From the NCBI GenBank assembly GCA_035299305.1, contig DATGWV010000250.1, forward strand, positions 1 to 11,581: a stretch of 11,581 nucleotides of DNA. Reading direction: 5' to 3'. A program made the position numbers and the translations under genes. The notes below the pieces were generated by a model, which saw nothing but the letters and a program-made list of their open reading frames with translations, did no database searches and was not told the origin of the DNA. This document shows, one piece after another, positions 1 through 6,899 of the stretch; position 1 is the first letter of the stretch, and each line of letters starts with the position of its first letter. The stretch is from BJHL01 sp035299305. GTDB taxonomy: Bacteria; Planctomycetota; Phycisphaerae; Phycisphaerales; UBA1924.

Positions 1-1500
1 GCCGAGAGCGGCGGCAGTCAGATTGGCGCAGTGCTGCAGGCCCTAGGCGTGAACATTGCCGCCGGTCGTTTCTCGGTCCTCCTCAACTCAGGCGATGAGT
101 TTGGCCCGGGCGCGTTCAACGGACAACGTCGCTGGATTGAGATCTCGGTTCGCACACCGGATGGCGGCGGCATTTATCAGGTACTCTCGCCTCGCCAGGA
201 AATCAACGTCGCGCCGTACGCCGCCTACGCGGCAGTCGCCGCCGACGCGGGGAAGGTCGGTGGCTTCACGCCCGAGCAACTGCGCGACGCTGGCGGATTG
301 ACGGGGACGCTCCCCGACACGGCGCTGTCGAGCAACATCCCGCTGCGGACCGCGAGCCAGACCTTCAGCGGGGCGAACTCGTTTAACAACTCCAACAACA
401 CATTTCTCGGCAACGGCGCCGGTCTCACCGGGCTCAACGCATCGAGTATCGCGAGCGGCACCGTACCAGACGCGCGACTCTCAGCCAACGTCGCCCTGCG
501 CGGCGGGAGCCAGACCTTCAGCGGAACCAACGTCTTCTCCGGCCCGAACCTCTTCAACAACCCGACCAACTCGTTCTTCGGAAACGGCGCCGGGCTTACC
601 AACCTCAACGCATCCAACATCGTCAGCGGCGTGCTCTCGGAATTGCAGCTCCCCACGAACGTCGCGTTTCGCACCGCCAGCCAGACCTTCACCGGCTCCA
701 ACACGTTCACTGGTTCCAACACGTTCTCCGCACTCACATCCTTCAACGACCGCATCGGCGTCGGGACCGCTCCATCCAACAACTTCCGAATGCACCTCGC
801 GGGTGGGGCTGGACAGTGGAAGGGTGGCATCGCCGCAAGTGGCGCGACGTTCGCGGTAGTCATGGGTGAGCTAGCGGGTCGTGCAACGATCGGCGCCAAT
901 GACGCCGCGTTCCAGTCTTGGCAGGACCTTCAAATCAACCCCTTCGGCGGAAGCGTGATCATCGGCGGCAACCAGCAGGCTCAACCGGGCGGAGTGCTTC
1001 AGGTCTACAGCGGCCCGGAAGCGTCAAGCTCGCCCAACAGCGGGCTGATCCGAGTTGGCGCGACAAACGGTCAGTCGCTGGTCATGGACACCGACGAAAT
1101 CAGCTCGCAAACCACAAGCGGCGTCGCGTCAACGCTGCGACTCAACCGACTCGGTGGAGACGTCAGGGTCGGTGGAAACTTGTTCGCTCCGTCGATCCGG
1201 TTCGACGATGGCTCTGTCATGAACTCGGCACCGATCGTTCAACAGGTCTTCGATCCAACGGTTCGGACGGTCAGCGCCGGTGGTTGGATCGAGTACAACC
1301 TCTCCGCTCCGGGCGCCAGAGCTGGCATGGGAGTCATCGTGAATCCCGTGGCCAGGCTCGAGACACACGATGTTCTGGCGTCGGCGCGAATCTCGGGCCC
1401 CGACTTCATCCAGCTCCGGATCCAAAACACCGGCAGCGATCCCACCGTGTACGTCAACCGCACGTGGATCGTCATGCTGCTCCCGCCCACCAGCCCGTGA
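1..1500 (+). CDS. Tail-fibre-like repeat protein, 5'-truncated by the window
   Basis: The reading frame is open from base 1 and ends at TGA 1498-1500, so the true start lies upstream and 499 residues are visible. The first ~90 codons (RRWIEISV, then LSPRQEINVAPYAAYA) match the end of an N-terminal domain seen in many hypothetical proteins of planctomycetes and other large-genome bacteria. From 301 to about 780 come three diverged repeats built on SQTFSG..., GNGAGLT.LNAS.I.SG and DARLSANVAL, typical of trimeric tail-fibre-like beta structures. The segment FDDGSVMNSAP (1201-1233) resembles the 'F.DGT.Q.tA' motif that ends such shafts. A beta-rich tail of ~90 residues follows. I see no Peptidase_S74 self-cleaving chaperone end and no membrane anchor in the visible part. 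It is probably an exported or surface structural protein. The function is unknown and the missing N-terminus would hold any signal peptide. It converges with the kinase gene, leaving 43 bases without a clear terminator. Confidence 0.85.
   Translation, partial: AESGGSQIGAVLQALGVNIAAGRFSVLLNSGDEFGPGAFNGQRRWIEISVRTPDGGGIYQVLSPRQEINVAPYAAYAAVAADAGKVGGFTPEQLRDAGGLTGTLPDTALSSNIPLRTASQTFSGANSFNNSNNTFLGNGAGLTGLNASSIASGTVPDARLSANVALRGGSQTFSGTNVFSGPNLFNNPTNSFFGNGAGLTNLNASNIVSGVLSELQLPTNVAFRTASQTFTGSNTFTGSNTFSALTSFNDRIGVGTAPSNNFRMHLAGGAGQWKGGIAASGATFAVVMGELAGRATIGANDAAFQSWQDLQINPFGGSVIIGGNQQAQPGGVLQVYSGPEASSSPNSGLIRVGATNGQSLVMDTDEISSQTTSGVASTLRLNRLGGDVRVGGNLFAPSIRFDDGSVMNSAPIVQQVFDPTVRTVSAGGWIEYNLSAPGARAGMGVIVNPVARLETHDVLASARISGPDFIQLRIQNTGSDPTVYVNRTWIVMLLPPTSP
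301..780 (+). repeat. Three diverged in-gene repeats of a tail-fibre-like shaft
   Basis: Units begin at about 301, 457 and 628, so the first two are 156 and 171 bases long and the third fades out near 780. Each has the pattern SG-x-L-x3-L-x2-N-[IV]-[PA]-[LF]-R, then SQTF[ST]G, then a variable Asn/Phe-rich stretch. The first two continue into GNGAGLT.LNAS. The third loses that part and runs into a different sequence. Spacing and conserved Asn/Gly turns fit a repetitive beta-structural shaft. Confidence 0.75.
688..723 (+). repeat. 18-bp tandem duplication inside the third repeat
   Basis: Two adjacent 18-base copies (688-705 and 706-723) encode F-T-G-S-N-T twice. They differ only at two synonymous third positions (ACC/ACT and GGC/GGT). 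This looks like a short in-frame slippage duplication that lengthens the shaft. Confidence 0.7.
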
Positions 1501-1543
1501 TTGGAGTGCGTCCAGTTCTCGCAGGAGTGCAGATGCGAATGCT

Positions 1544-4114
1544 TCAGGGCCGCGACGGCGCGGCCTGGGCGTCAGATTCGCGTTCAGCGATGCTCTGCCA
1601 TTTGTCCGCATTCGCCGCGTCATCCAGCCGTTTGTACGACCATCGAATTGCACCGGCCACTCGCGGCGTCATTGGCGCAGCTTGCGGGTTGGTCTTGCAG
1701 CATTCATATGCACGGAGCAGGTACGGCAAGGATTCCGCGGGAGCGCCTCCGACTGAGTACATGGATCCTACCTGAAGCAATGCACGAACGACCTGCTGAT
1801 CGCACTCGCTCGATGTGGCGACGAGCTCCGCAAGTGCCGCATCTGCCTCGGCGAGGGATGCGTCGCGCTGGTCGGCGTACAGCATGGCTCCCGCGAGATA
1901 CATGCGGTTATACGTGATTTGTGCGAGTGGAACGCCGGAAGCCCGCTGCTTGGCGATTGCGAGCTGGATGGGCTCGATCGTTGAAGGTCCGTCGCCGCGA
2001 CGTGCCTTGGCGTAATTGAGCATCACGGCGCCAGCTACGACATCGACGTGATCTTCACCAATTGCTGCTGCTGAAGCTTTGTAGTTGCTGTCAAACACGT
2101 CGACAGCCTCGTTCAGCATGCTGTTTTCCATGTACGCGATGCCCAGTTGCCAGCCCATGTTGAAGGTCGTCGCATCCGTGGGCGTACGACGGACGCGGAT
2201 GTCGTACCCCTCGCGGCTGTACTTGATCCCCTCCTTGTAGTCGCCTTTTCGGCCCAGCGCCACACCGAGATTGGATAGGGCAGACGCGCGAAGCAATTCA
2301 TCCTTTTGAGCAACTTCTGACGCGATCATGCTCTGCAAAAGCTCGATGGCTTTGTCGTAGTCGCCCCGCGTCGAGTACGTCTGCGCGAGGGCTCCAGTGG
2401 TTTGGTAAATGAGGACCGGAGAGGCCGATGCATCTGCAAACTTCGCCGCACGGGCGAATCGCTTCTCCGCTTCCTCCGGCTTGCTTTGCCTGCTGGCGAC
2501 GTAACCAAGCCGAATCATGCTCAGCGTGCGAAGTTCTCTGGCTCGCAGCGCGTCAATGTTGCCCAAGGGCTCGATCTGCGGTTCAAGAAGTTTTTCCACG
2601 GCGTCGTAATCGCCTGTGAGATAAAGCGGCTCTGCGAGCGAATAGGCGATTTCGCCTCGAACGAGGTGGTCGTTCGGTGGCGCAGCAAGAAAGTCCAACG
2701 CAGCTACATTCAGGAGTTGCTCGAAGGTGGCACGCGGTCCCAGTCGCGCCGGATGGACGCGCATGAGCAGTTCTCGCAGATACTTCGTGACCTCCTCAGA
2801 ACGCGTCAACGACAGGTCGGCTGCAGCGCGGGCGATGTCGGCATCTCGAAGTGACTCTTCAGCCCGTGTGCGCGCAGCGAGCGCGTCGCGATAACTCAGA
2901 GCTGTTCCCGCCAAGCCAGCGATCAAGGCAATTGATGTCAATGCTGCTGCGCCAACCATGAGCCGGTTTCGCTGTACGAACTTCTGCACGCGATAGGTCG
3001 TGCTGGGCGGACGCGCGATGATTGTGCGGCCTGCCAAGTAGCGCTCAATGTCTGCAGCGAGCTCACTCGCCGACTCATATCGCTGAATGGGATCGGGGCT
3101 GCACGCTTTAAGCACAAGGCAATCAAGCTCCACCGGCACGCCGCCCGCAACCCCGCTGCTGCCCGGCTGCATTCTGGCCTGACTTGGCGGGACATGGCGA
3201 TACGTGCGAAGCACTCGCTCAACTTCAATCGCGGCCACTTCGCGCAGAGCGGAAGTTGGCACGGGGAGTTGGCCAGTCAAAAGCTCGTACAGAATAACGC
3301 CGAGTGCGTACACGTCGGAACGCACATCTGCATCAGGTCGGGCGGCATCAGCCTGTTCGGGACTCATGTACGTCAGCGTGCCGACAAGCTGGCCCGCCAA
3401 TGTGCGATCGGCCCGTGCGAATCCGGCGGAGAGCAACTTGGCAACACCGAAATCGATGACTTTTGGAACAGGCTGCGCATCTTCGTCGCTCACCAGAATA
3501 TTGGACGGCTTGAGATCGCGGTGCAGAATACCGCGATTGTGCGCATGCTGTACACCGCGACACACCTGCACAAATAGCTCGAGCCGCTGCCGCAGCGAGA
3601 GATTGTGTAGCGCTGCGTAGTCGGTGATGGGGGGGCCATCGACCAGTTCCATCGCGATATATGACTGACCGTCTTGCGATGTGCCGGCGTCAAGCAATCG
3701 AGCGACGTTGCGGTGCTCCATCCGGGCGATTGCATGGCGCTCGTCTTCGAATCGCTCGAATAGCTGCGGACTGTGCAGTTCGCCTCGCAACACCTTCACT
3801 GCGGCCCGACGCCGAACCGGCACTTCTTGGTGCGCACGATACACATTGCCCATGCCGCCTTGAGCGATAAGTGACTCAATGACAAATGGACCAATGCGAG
3901 TTGGCAGCAGGCCGCTTGACGTGAGTGAAGGTGGTGGCTGAATGAGTGGAGTCAACTCATCGCCCACATGAACTTCCAGCAAGCGACGCACTTCTTTTGC
4001 CAGGGCAGGGTCGTCGGCGAGGCGCTCGTTGATCCAAGCCTGCTGTTGGAGAGGATTGAGACTCTCCAGCACGAGCAGAGTCTCCTTCATTCGCTCGCGT
4101 CGCTTGTCGTCCAT
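1544..4114 (-). CDS. Membrane-bound Ser/Thr protein kinase with C-terminal TPR-like region
   Basis: This 856-residue protein has a Hanks-type kinase domain at about residues 74-360. It has a glycine-rich loop IAQGGMGNVY (83-92), the ATP-binding lysine in AAVKVL (K107), helix-C Glu125, the catalytic loop HRDLKPSN (198-205, D200), DFG (221-223) and YMSPEQ (249-254), so it should be active. One hydrophobic helix at about 386-407 is followed by a ~450-residue alpha-helical region with TPR-like repeats, e.g. LAQTYSTRGDYDKAIELL (near 576-593) and SNLGVALGRKGDYKEGIKY (near 614-632). The expected topology is kinase in the cytoplasm and TPR part outside. The N-terminal ~60 residues are helical and resemble the short leader usual in planctomycete kinases of this type. 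It starts 12 bases after the sigma factor stop; GGAG lies in that gap at ribosome-binding distance. The two are surely cotranscribed. The likely substrate is the sigma factor or its partners (inference). Confidence 0.93.
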   Translation of the reverse strand: MDDKRRERMKETLLVLESLNPLQQQAWINERLADDPALAKEVRRLLEVHVGDELTPLIQPPPSLTSSGLLPTRIGPFVIESLIAQGGMGNVYRAHQEVPVRRRAAVKVLRGELHSPQLFERFEDERHAIARMEHRNVARLLDAGTSQDGQSYIAMELVDGPPITDYAALHNLSLRQRLELFVQVCRGVQHAHNRGILHRDLKPSNILVSDEDAQPVPKVIDFGVAKLLSAGFARADRTLAGQLVGTLTYMSPEQADAARPDADVRSDVYALGVILYELLTGQLPVPTSALREVAAIEVERVLRTYRHVPPSQARMQPGSSGVAGGVPVELDCLVLKACSPDPIQRYESASELAADIERYLAGRTIIARPPSTTYRVQKFVQRNRLMVGAAALTSIALIAGLAGTALSYRDALAARTRAEESLRDADIARAAADLSLTRSEEVTKYLRELLMRVHPARLGPRATFEQLLNVAALDFLAAPPNDHLVRGEIAYSLAEPLYLTGDYDAVEKLLEPQIEPLGNIDALRARELRTLSMIRLGYVASRQSKPEEAEKRFARAAKFADASASPVLIYQTTGALAQTYSTRGDYDKAIELLQSMIASEVAQKDELLRASALSNLGVALGRKGDYKEGIKYSREGYDIRVRRTPTDATTFNMGWQLGIAYMENSMLNEAVDVFDSNYKASAAAIGEDHVDVVAGAVMLNYAKARRGDGPSTIEPIQLAIAKQRASGVPLAQITYNRMYLAGAMLYADQRDASLAEADAALAELVATSSECDQQVVRALLQVGSMYSVGGAPAESLPYLLRAYECCKTNPQAAPMTPRVAGAIRWSYKRLDDAANADKWQSIAERESDAQAAPSRP

Positions 4115-4126
4115 CGCCTGCTCCGA

Positions 4127-4783
4127 TCATGCCGTGCCCGGCTTGCGAAGCTCCTGTGCAAGCCACCGACGGGCAAAAGCCCAGTCACGCTCCACAGTTC
4201 GCTCCGTCACGCCGAGCGAAAGAGCGATCTCCGCAAAGTCCAGTCCGAGATAGAAACGCATTCGAACGACCTTTGCCGACCGTTCGTCCGTCTTTTCGAG
4301 TTGATTCAGCGCTTCATCGACCGCCAGGATCTCATCCGCCGAGCGATCTATGGCAAGTTCGGCCAACTCAAGAGACACTCGCTGCTGGCCGCCGCCCCGT
4401 TTCGCAGCGTGTGCCCGGCGAGCGCGGTCGATCAGAATGCTCCGCATCGCAACTGCGGCCGCCGCGATGAAGTGAGTGTGACCATTCCACGTCTTGTTGG
4501 GGTCATATCCCAGCTTCACAAAAACTTCATGAAGGAGCTCGGTCGGACGAAGCGAAGCACCATTGCCCACTGTCCGCAGACGCTGTTCTGCGAGTCGATG
4601 CAGTTCCTCGTAGACGCGAGAAATGAGCGTGTGCGCGTGCTCATTCGCGAGATGTGAGTGAGCGGCCTCGTGTGTGATGGACGCGTTGTCATGAGCCACG
4701 GCAATCACATCATACCAGATATGTCTGTCTTGTGAAGTGACCCCAGATTCGCTTGCTTCTTGTGTCGGTTGAAGCGTCGGCAT
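4127..4783 (-). CDS. ECF-type RNA polymerase sigma factor (TIGR02999 / Sigma70_ECF-like)
   Basis: This 218-residue protein carries sigma region 2 at about residues 50-125 (HTLISRVYEELHRLAEQRL, then ELLHEVFVKL and FIAAAAVAMRSILIDRARR) and region 4 at about 155-212. Region 4 includes the helix-turn-helix LDFAEIALSLGVTERTVERD. The pattern 'L.PTeLLHEvf.kL' and 'RSILIDRARRAHAAKRGG' is characteristic of the sigma family common in planctomycetes and often paired with Ser/Thr kinases. Instead of the usual acidic DAED before '(L/V).QE.F', region 2.2 has RPTE with Thr81. The ATG at 4783 is preceded by AGAAGGAA at good spacing on the minus strand, which supports this start; the first ~45 residues are poorly conserved and a later start cannot be excluded. 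No anti-sigma factor gene is adjacent. The kinase downstream is the likely controller (inference). It is divergent from the hydrolase operon. Confidence 0.93.
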   Translation of the reverse strand: MPTLQPTQEASESGVTSQDRHIWYDVIAVAHDNASITHEAAHSHLANEHAHTLISRVYEELHRLAEQRLRTVGNGASLRPTELLHEVFVKLGYDPNKTWNGHTHFIAAAAVAMRSILIDRARRAHAAKRGGGQQRVSLELAELAIDRSADEILAVDEALNQLEKTDERSAKVVRMRFYLGLDFAEIALSLGVTERTVERDWAFARRWLAQELRKPGTA

Positions 4784-4887
4784 TGCGTTTCCTTCTGGTC
4801 AGCTGTGCGAGGGCCCGACAACGCGATGGACTTCGACGCAGCGGAGAAGTTGGATCTGCGCAACGCTCGAGCGAGAAGGAGAATGCC
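4784..4887. promoter_or_regulatory. Divergent intergenic region between sigma factor and hydrolase operon
   Basis: These 104 bases separate the start codons of the sigma gene (minus) and the first hydrolase gene (plus), so promoters for both units would be expected here. Both ends carry good Shine-Dalgarno sequences: AAGGAA facing left and AAGGAG (4876-4881) facing right. I could not recognise a convincing -35/-10 pair or an ECF-type promoter in either direction. The call therefore rests on gene arrangement alone. Confidence 0.5.
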
Positions 4888-5661
4888 ATGTCTATGAGCC
4901 AGAAGTTGATCGTTCCCGCTTTGTTGATCGTCGCTGCGGTCGGTGGTGGGATGGTGTCCAACCTGTCATCGAACGAAGCCCACGCACAAACCGGCGTCGC
5001 AAGCAAGGCCCCGACATGGGCCGCGGGCGGCAAGCGTGAGCGACTGACGCCTGACAACTGCGTGTTCGCATTCATCGATCATCAAACTGGTCTTATGAAT
5101 CTGGTCGGCGATACGCCGACGGTCGAGTACAAGAACTATGTCGTCGGTCTTGCAAAGCTGGCGAAGATCTACGAGATTCCGTCGGTCATCACAACGAGCG
5201 CGGAGAATGGACCGAACGGCCCGAAACTGCCGGAAGTCGTTGCGTTGCTGCCGAAAGCCCCCTATATCAAACGCAACGGCCAGATCAACGCGTGGGAAGA
5301 CCCGGCATTCGTTGATGCCATCAGGAAGACTGGACGTACCAAAATTGTGATGAGCGGGATCACCACCGATGTGTGCGTCGCGTTCGCCGCCTTGTCGGCG
5401 CTTGACGCGGGCTTTGAGGTGTATGTCGTGACCGACGCATCGGGCAGCATGAGCGAGCAGACCCAGTTGGCTTCCCTCATGCGGATGCAGGACGCGGGCG
5501 CGATCATCGGTACGTGGTTTGCCCTGTCGTGCGAAATGCTCTACGACTGGCGCAACCCCAAGGGAGGCGAGACCGCGCAGCTCTTCGTCGAGCACTTCCC
5601 CGCGTACGCGGAAATCTACCACAGCCACCAGTCTGCGACCGGCCAAGCCGCGAGCAAGTAA
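4888..5661 (+). CDS. Secreted YcaC-like isochorismatase-family cysteine hydrolase
   Basis: This 257-residue protein begins with a signal peptide: short MSMSQK, hydrophobic LIVPALLIVAAVGGGMV, and a likely cleavage site after AHA (residue 33). The rest matches the isochorismatase-like hydrolase fold and is closest in pattern to E. coli YcaC: FIDHQTGLM (Asp64), TSAENGPNGP, PYIKRNGQINAWEDPAF (K128/R129 region), and GITTDVCVAFAALSA with the nucleophile Cys163. WFALSCEMLYDWRN near the C-terminus is also YcaC-like. The family hydrolyses C-N or ester bonds of small molecules; YcaC itself has no known substrate that I can name. The ATG at 4888 was chosen because AAGGAG (4876-4881) precedes it by six bases and because upstream in-frame starts would overlap the divergent sigma gene and add an unrelated leader before the signal peptide. 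It is the first gene of a probable five-gene operon. Export is unusual, because most family members are cytoplasmic. Confidence 0.92.
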   Translation: MSMSQKLIVPALLIVAAVGGGMVSNLSSNEAHAQTGVASKAPTWAAGGKRERLTPDNCVFAFIDHQTGLMNLVGDTPTVEYKNYVVGLAKLAKIYEIPSVITTSAENGPNGPKLPEVVALLPKAPYIKRNGQINAWEDPAFVDAIRKTGRTKIVMSGITTDVCVAFAALSALDAGFEVYVVTDASGSMSEQTQLASLMRMQDAGAIIGTWFALSCEMLYDWRNPKGGETAQLFVEHFPAYAEIYHSHQSATGQAASK

Positions 5662-5696
5662 CCGCGAGCGATGTAAACGAGCTACATCCCCTCCAT

Positions 5697-5727
5697 CGAC
5701 GTGCGTTGAGAAGATCGACGTGCGTCG
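5697..5727. repeat. Two 12-bp near-palindromes in direct repeat (possible operator)
   Basis: CGACGTGCGTTG (5697-5708) and CGACGTGCGTCG (5716-5727) lie 19 bases apart, start to start, in the 111-base gap between the two hydrolase genes. The shared direct repeat is ATCGACGTGCGT at 5695-5706 and 5714-5725. Each copy is an inverted repeat, CGACG-TG-CGTCG, with one mismatch in the first. The near two-turn spacing would suit a dimeric regulator, but no promoter is clear and the role is a guess. Confidence 0.45.
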
Positions 5728-5772
5728 TTTCTGATCAAATCTCCCTTCCCTGTGTTTGCGGAGTGACAAAGC

Positions 5773-6366
5773 ATGCTTACCCATCCCTTTCGACCCGAAG
5801 ATACCGCACTTCTGCTCATCGACCACCAAGTGGGCACGATGCAGCTTATCAAAACCATGCCCCTCGAAGCAGCCGTTCGCAATACGGTGGCGCTGGCGAA
5901 GGCAGCGAAGATACTCGGCCTGCCTGTCGTCCTGACAAGTTCTCAGGAAGACCGCGTGCAGGGACCGCTTGTCTCGCAGCTGCGAGAGATTCTGCCGGAG
6001 GCATTTGATCGCCGCGTGAAGCGAGCAGGAATCGTGAACGCGTGGGCAGACACCAGCTTCCGCAACGCGGTCGTGTCGACCGGACGACGCAATCTGATTA
6101 TGGCCGGCGTCACCACGGACGTGTGTCTGGTATTTCCCAGTATCAGCGCTGTCGCGGACGGCTTCCGCGTGCAAGCCGTCATGGACGCATCTGGTTCTCC
6201 GTTCGCCGACTCAGAAGAGTTGTCGCGTCGACGCATGGAACGTGGCGGCGTGGTGCTGACCGCAACAAACACGATGGTTGCCGAACTGGCGCAGGACTGG
6301 AGCACGCCGGCGGGATCGCAACTGATTCAACTTCTATTCACAGATGTGCTGCCGCGCATCGGCTGA
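5773..6366 (+). CDS. YcaC-like isochorismatase-family hydrolase, probably cytoplasmic
   Basis: This 197-residue protein covers the isochorismatase-like fold with no N-terminal signal, which is close to the usual single-domain length. The catalytic Asp17 is in LLLIDHQVG, the basic residue(s) K83/R84 are in RRVKRAGIVNAWAD, and the nucleophile Cys118 is in AGVTTDVCLVFPSISA. The motif MDASGSP (137-143) also matches the YcaC-type group. It is a distant paralogue of the preceding gene: the motifs align along the whole length, but by eye only about a third of residues agree, so this is not a recent duplication. The ATG at 5773 follows GGAG (5760-5763) by nine bases. It lies 111 bases after the first hydrolase and 51 before the DoxX-like gene. 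The substrate is unknown; nothing here points to true isochorismate metabolism, as no siderophore or menaquinone genes are near. Confidence 0.92.
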   Translation: MLTHPFRPEDTALLLIDHQVGTMQLIKTMPLEAAVRNTVALAKAAKILGLPVVLTSSQEDRVQGPLVSQLREILPEAFDRRVKRAGIVNAWADTSFRNAVVSTGRRNLIMAGVTTDVCLVFPSISAVADGFRVQAVMDASGSPFADSEELSRRRMERGGVVLTATNTMVAELAQDWSTPAGSQLIQLLFTDVLPRIG

Positions 6367-6417
6367 GCACATGTGTCCACGCTGAACGAATCTGCTCGCA
6401 ACAGGGAGTCTCTCGCA

Positions 6418-6882
6418 ATGTCTCAACTCATCTCTGATCGTGTGGTTCGAGCTGTCATGTATGTGGCAATCAGTCTCCTCTTGCTGTTCACATGGGGCTT
6501 CGGCGCTGTCGCAAAGTTGTCGGCCGCCGGACAAGTGCCGGAGTGGTTCACGCAAACTTTCGAGAAGACGTTCCTGAACACCTTTCCCGGCCTGTGGGCA
6601 TCGTTCTACTCAATTGCCGTCCTTGAAGCGGTCGTCGCCCTGCTCGCGATTGGCTCGCTGATCACGGGCGAAGCGTTTCGACCGCGTAAACCCGTGTTGC
6701 TCGTGGTCTCAATCCTCATAAGCATGCTGCTGTTCGTCCAACTCAACTTCGGAAAGCAACTGCTGCAAGACTTCACGGGCGCGCATGAACTGTTCATGTA
6801 CTTCGCGGGCGCTCTGATCATGCTGCTTGCGGTGCGTCACTTTGAGTCCTCCAACCGAGCCGCGACCACGTCCGCCACTTAA
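6418..6882 (+). CDS. DoxX-like four-helix membrane protein
   Basis: This 154-residue protein has four predicted membrane helices at about residues 11-34, 62-83, 92-109 and 123-140, with a polar loop between helices 1 and 2 (AKLSAAGQVPEWFTQTF). Length, helix layout and the GAHELFMYFAGALIMLLAV ending fit the DoxX/DoxX-like family of small inner-membrane proteins, whose biochemical role is poorly defined. The ATG at 6418 was preferred because AGGGAG (6403-6408) sits nine bases before it; a GTG at 6373 would add 15 polar residues. Only 17 bases separate it from the amidohydrolase, so the two are almost certainly cotranscribed and this protein may support the exported enzymes. The family assignment rests on topology and general pattern, so it is less certain than for its neighbours. 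Confidence 0.8.
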   Translation: MSQLISDRVVRAVMYVAISLLLLFTWGFGAVAKLSAAGQVPEWFTQTFEKTFLNTFPGLWASFYSIAVLEAVVALLAIGSLITGEAFRPRKPVLLVVSILISMLLFVQLNFGKQLLQDFTGAHELFMYFAGALIMLLAVRHFESSNRAATTSAT

Positions 6883-6899
6883 GCCACAGGAGATCACAC

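Noticed and set aside
225..899. Minus-strand open frame antisense to the tail-fibre-like gene
   Set aside because: Its repetitive look only mirrors the repeats of the plus-strand gene; composition is not protein-like in its own right.
1501..1543. Convergent gap between the tail-fibre-like gene and the kinase gene, checked for a bidirectional terminator
   Set aside because: No inverted repeat with a T run was found in these 43 bases.
4864..4873. 10-bp palindrome CGCTCGAGCG before the first hydrolase ribosome site
   Set aside because: The same ten bases occur inside the amidohydrolase coding sequence at 7074-7083, so a specific regulatory role is not supported.
4753..4887. Possible longer N-terminus of the first YcaC-like protein
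   Set aside because: It would overlap the divergent sigma gene start and put an Arg-rich leader before the signal peptide; the start at 4888 has a strong AAGGAG.
5670..5688. Small hairpin GATGTA-N7-TACATC just after the first hydrolase gene
   Set aside because: The stem is short and AT-containing with no T run, so it is not credible as an intrinsic terminator and the operon likely continues.
4966..6174. Long open frame on the minus strand, about 400 codons, antisense to both YcaC-like genes
   Set aside because: It lies fully opposite two well-supported enzymes, is rich in Arg/His/Cys and shows no family motif; a normal shadow frame in high-GC DNA.
5773..6366. Reading the hydrolase pair as isochorismatases of siderophore biosynthesis
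   Set aside because: The motifs are YcaC-like, there is no aryl carrier domain, and no enterobactin-type or menaquinone genes lie nearby.
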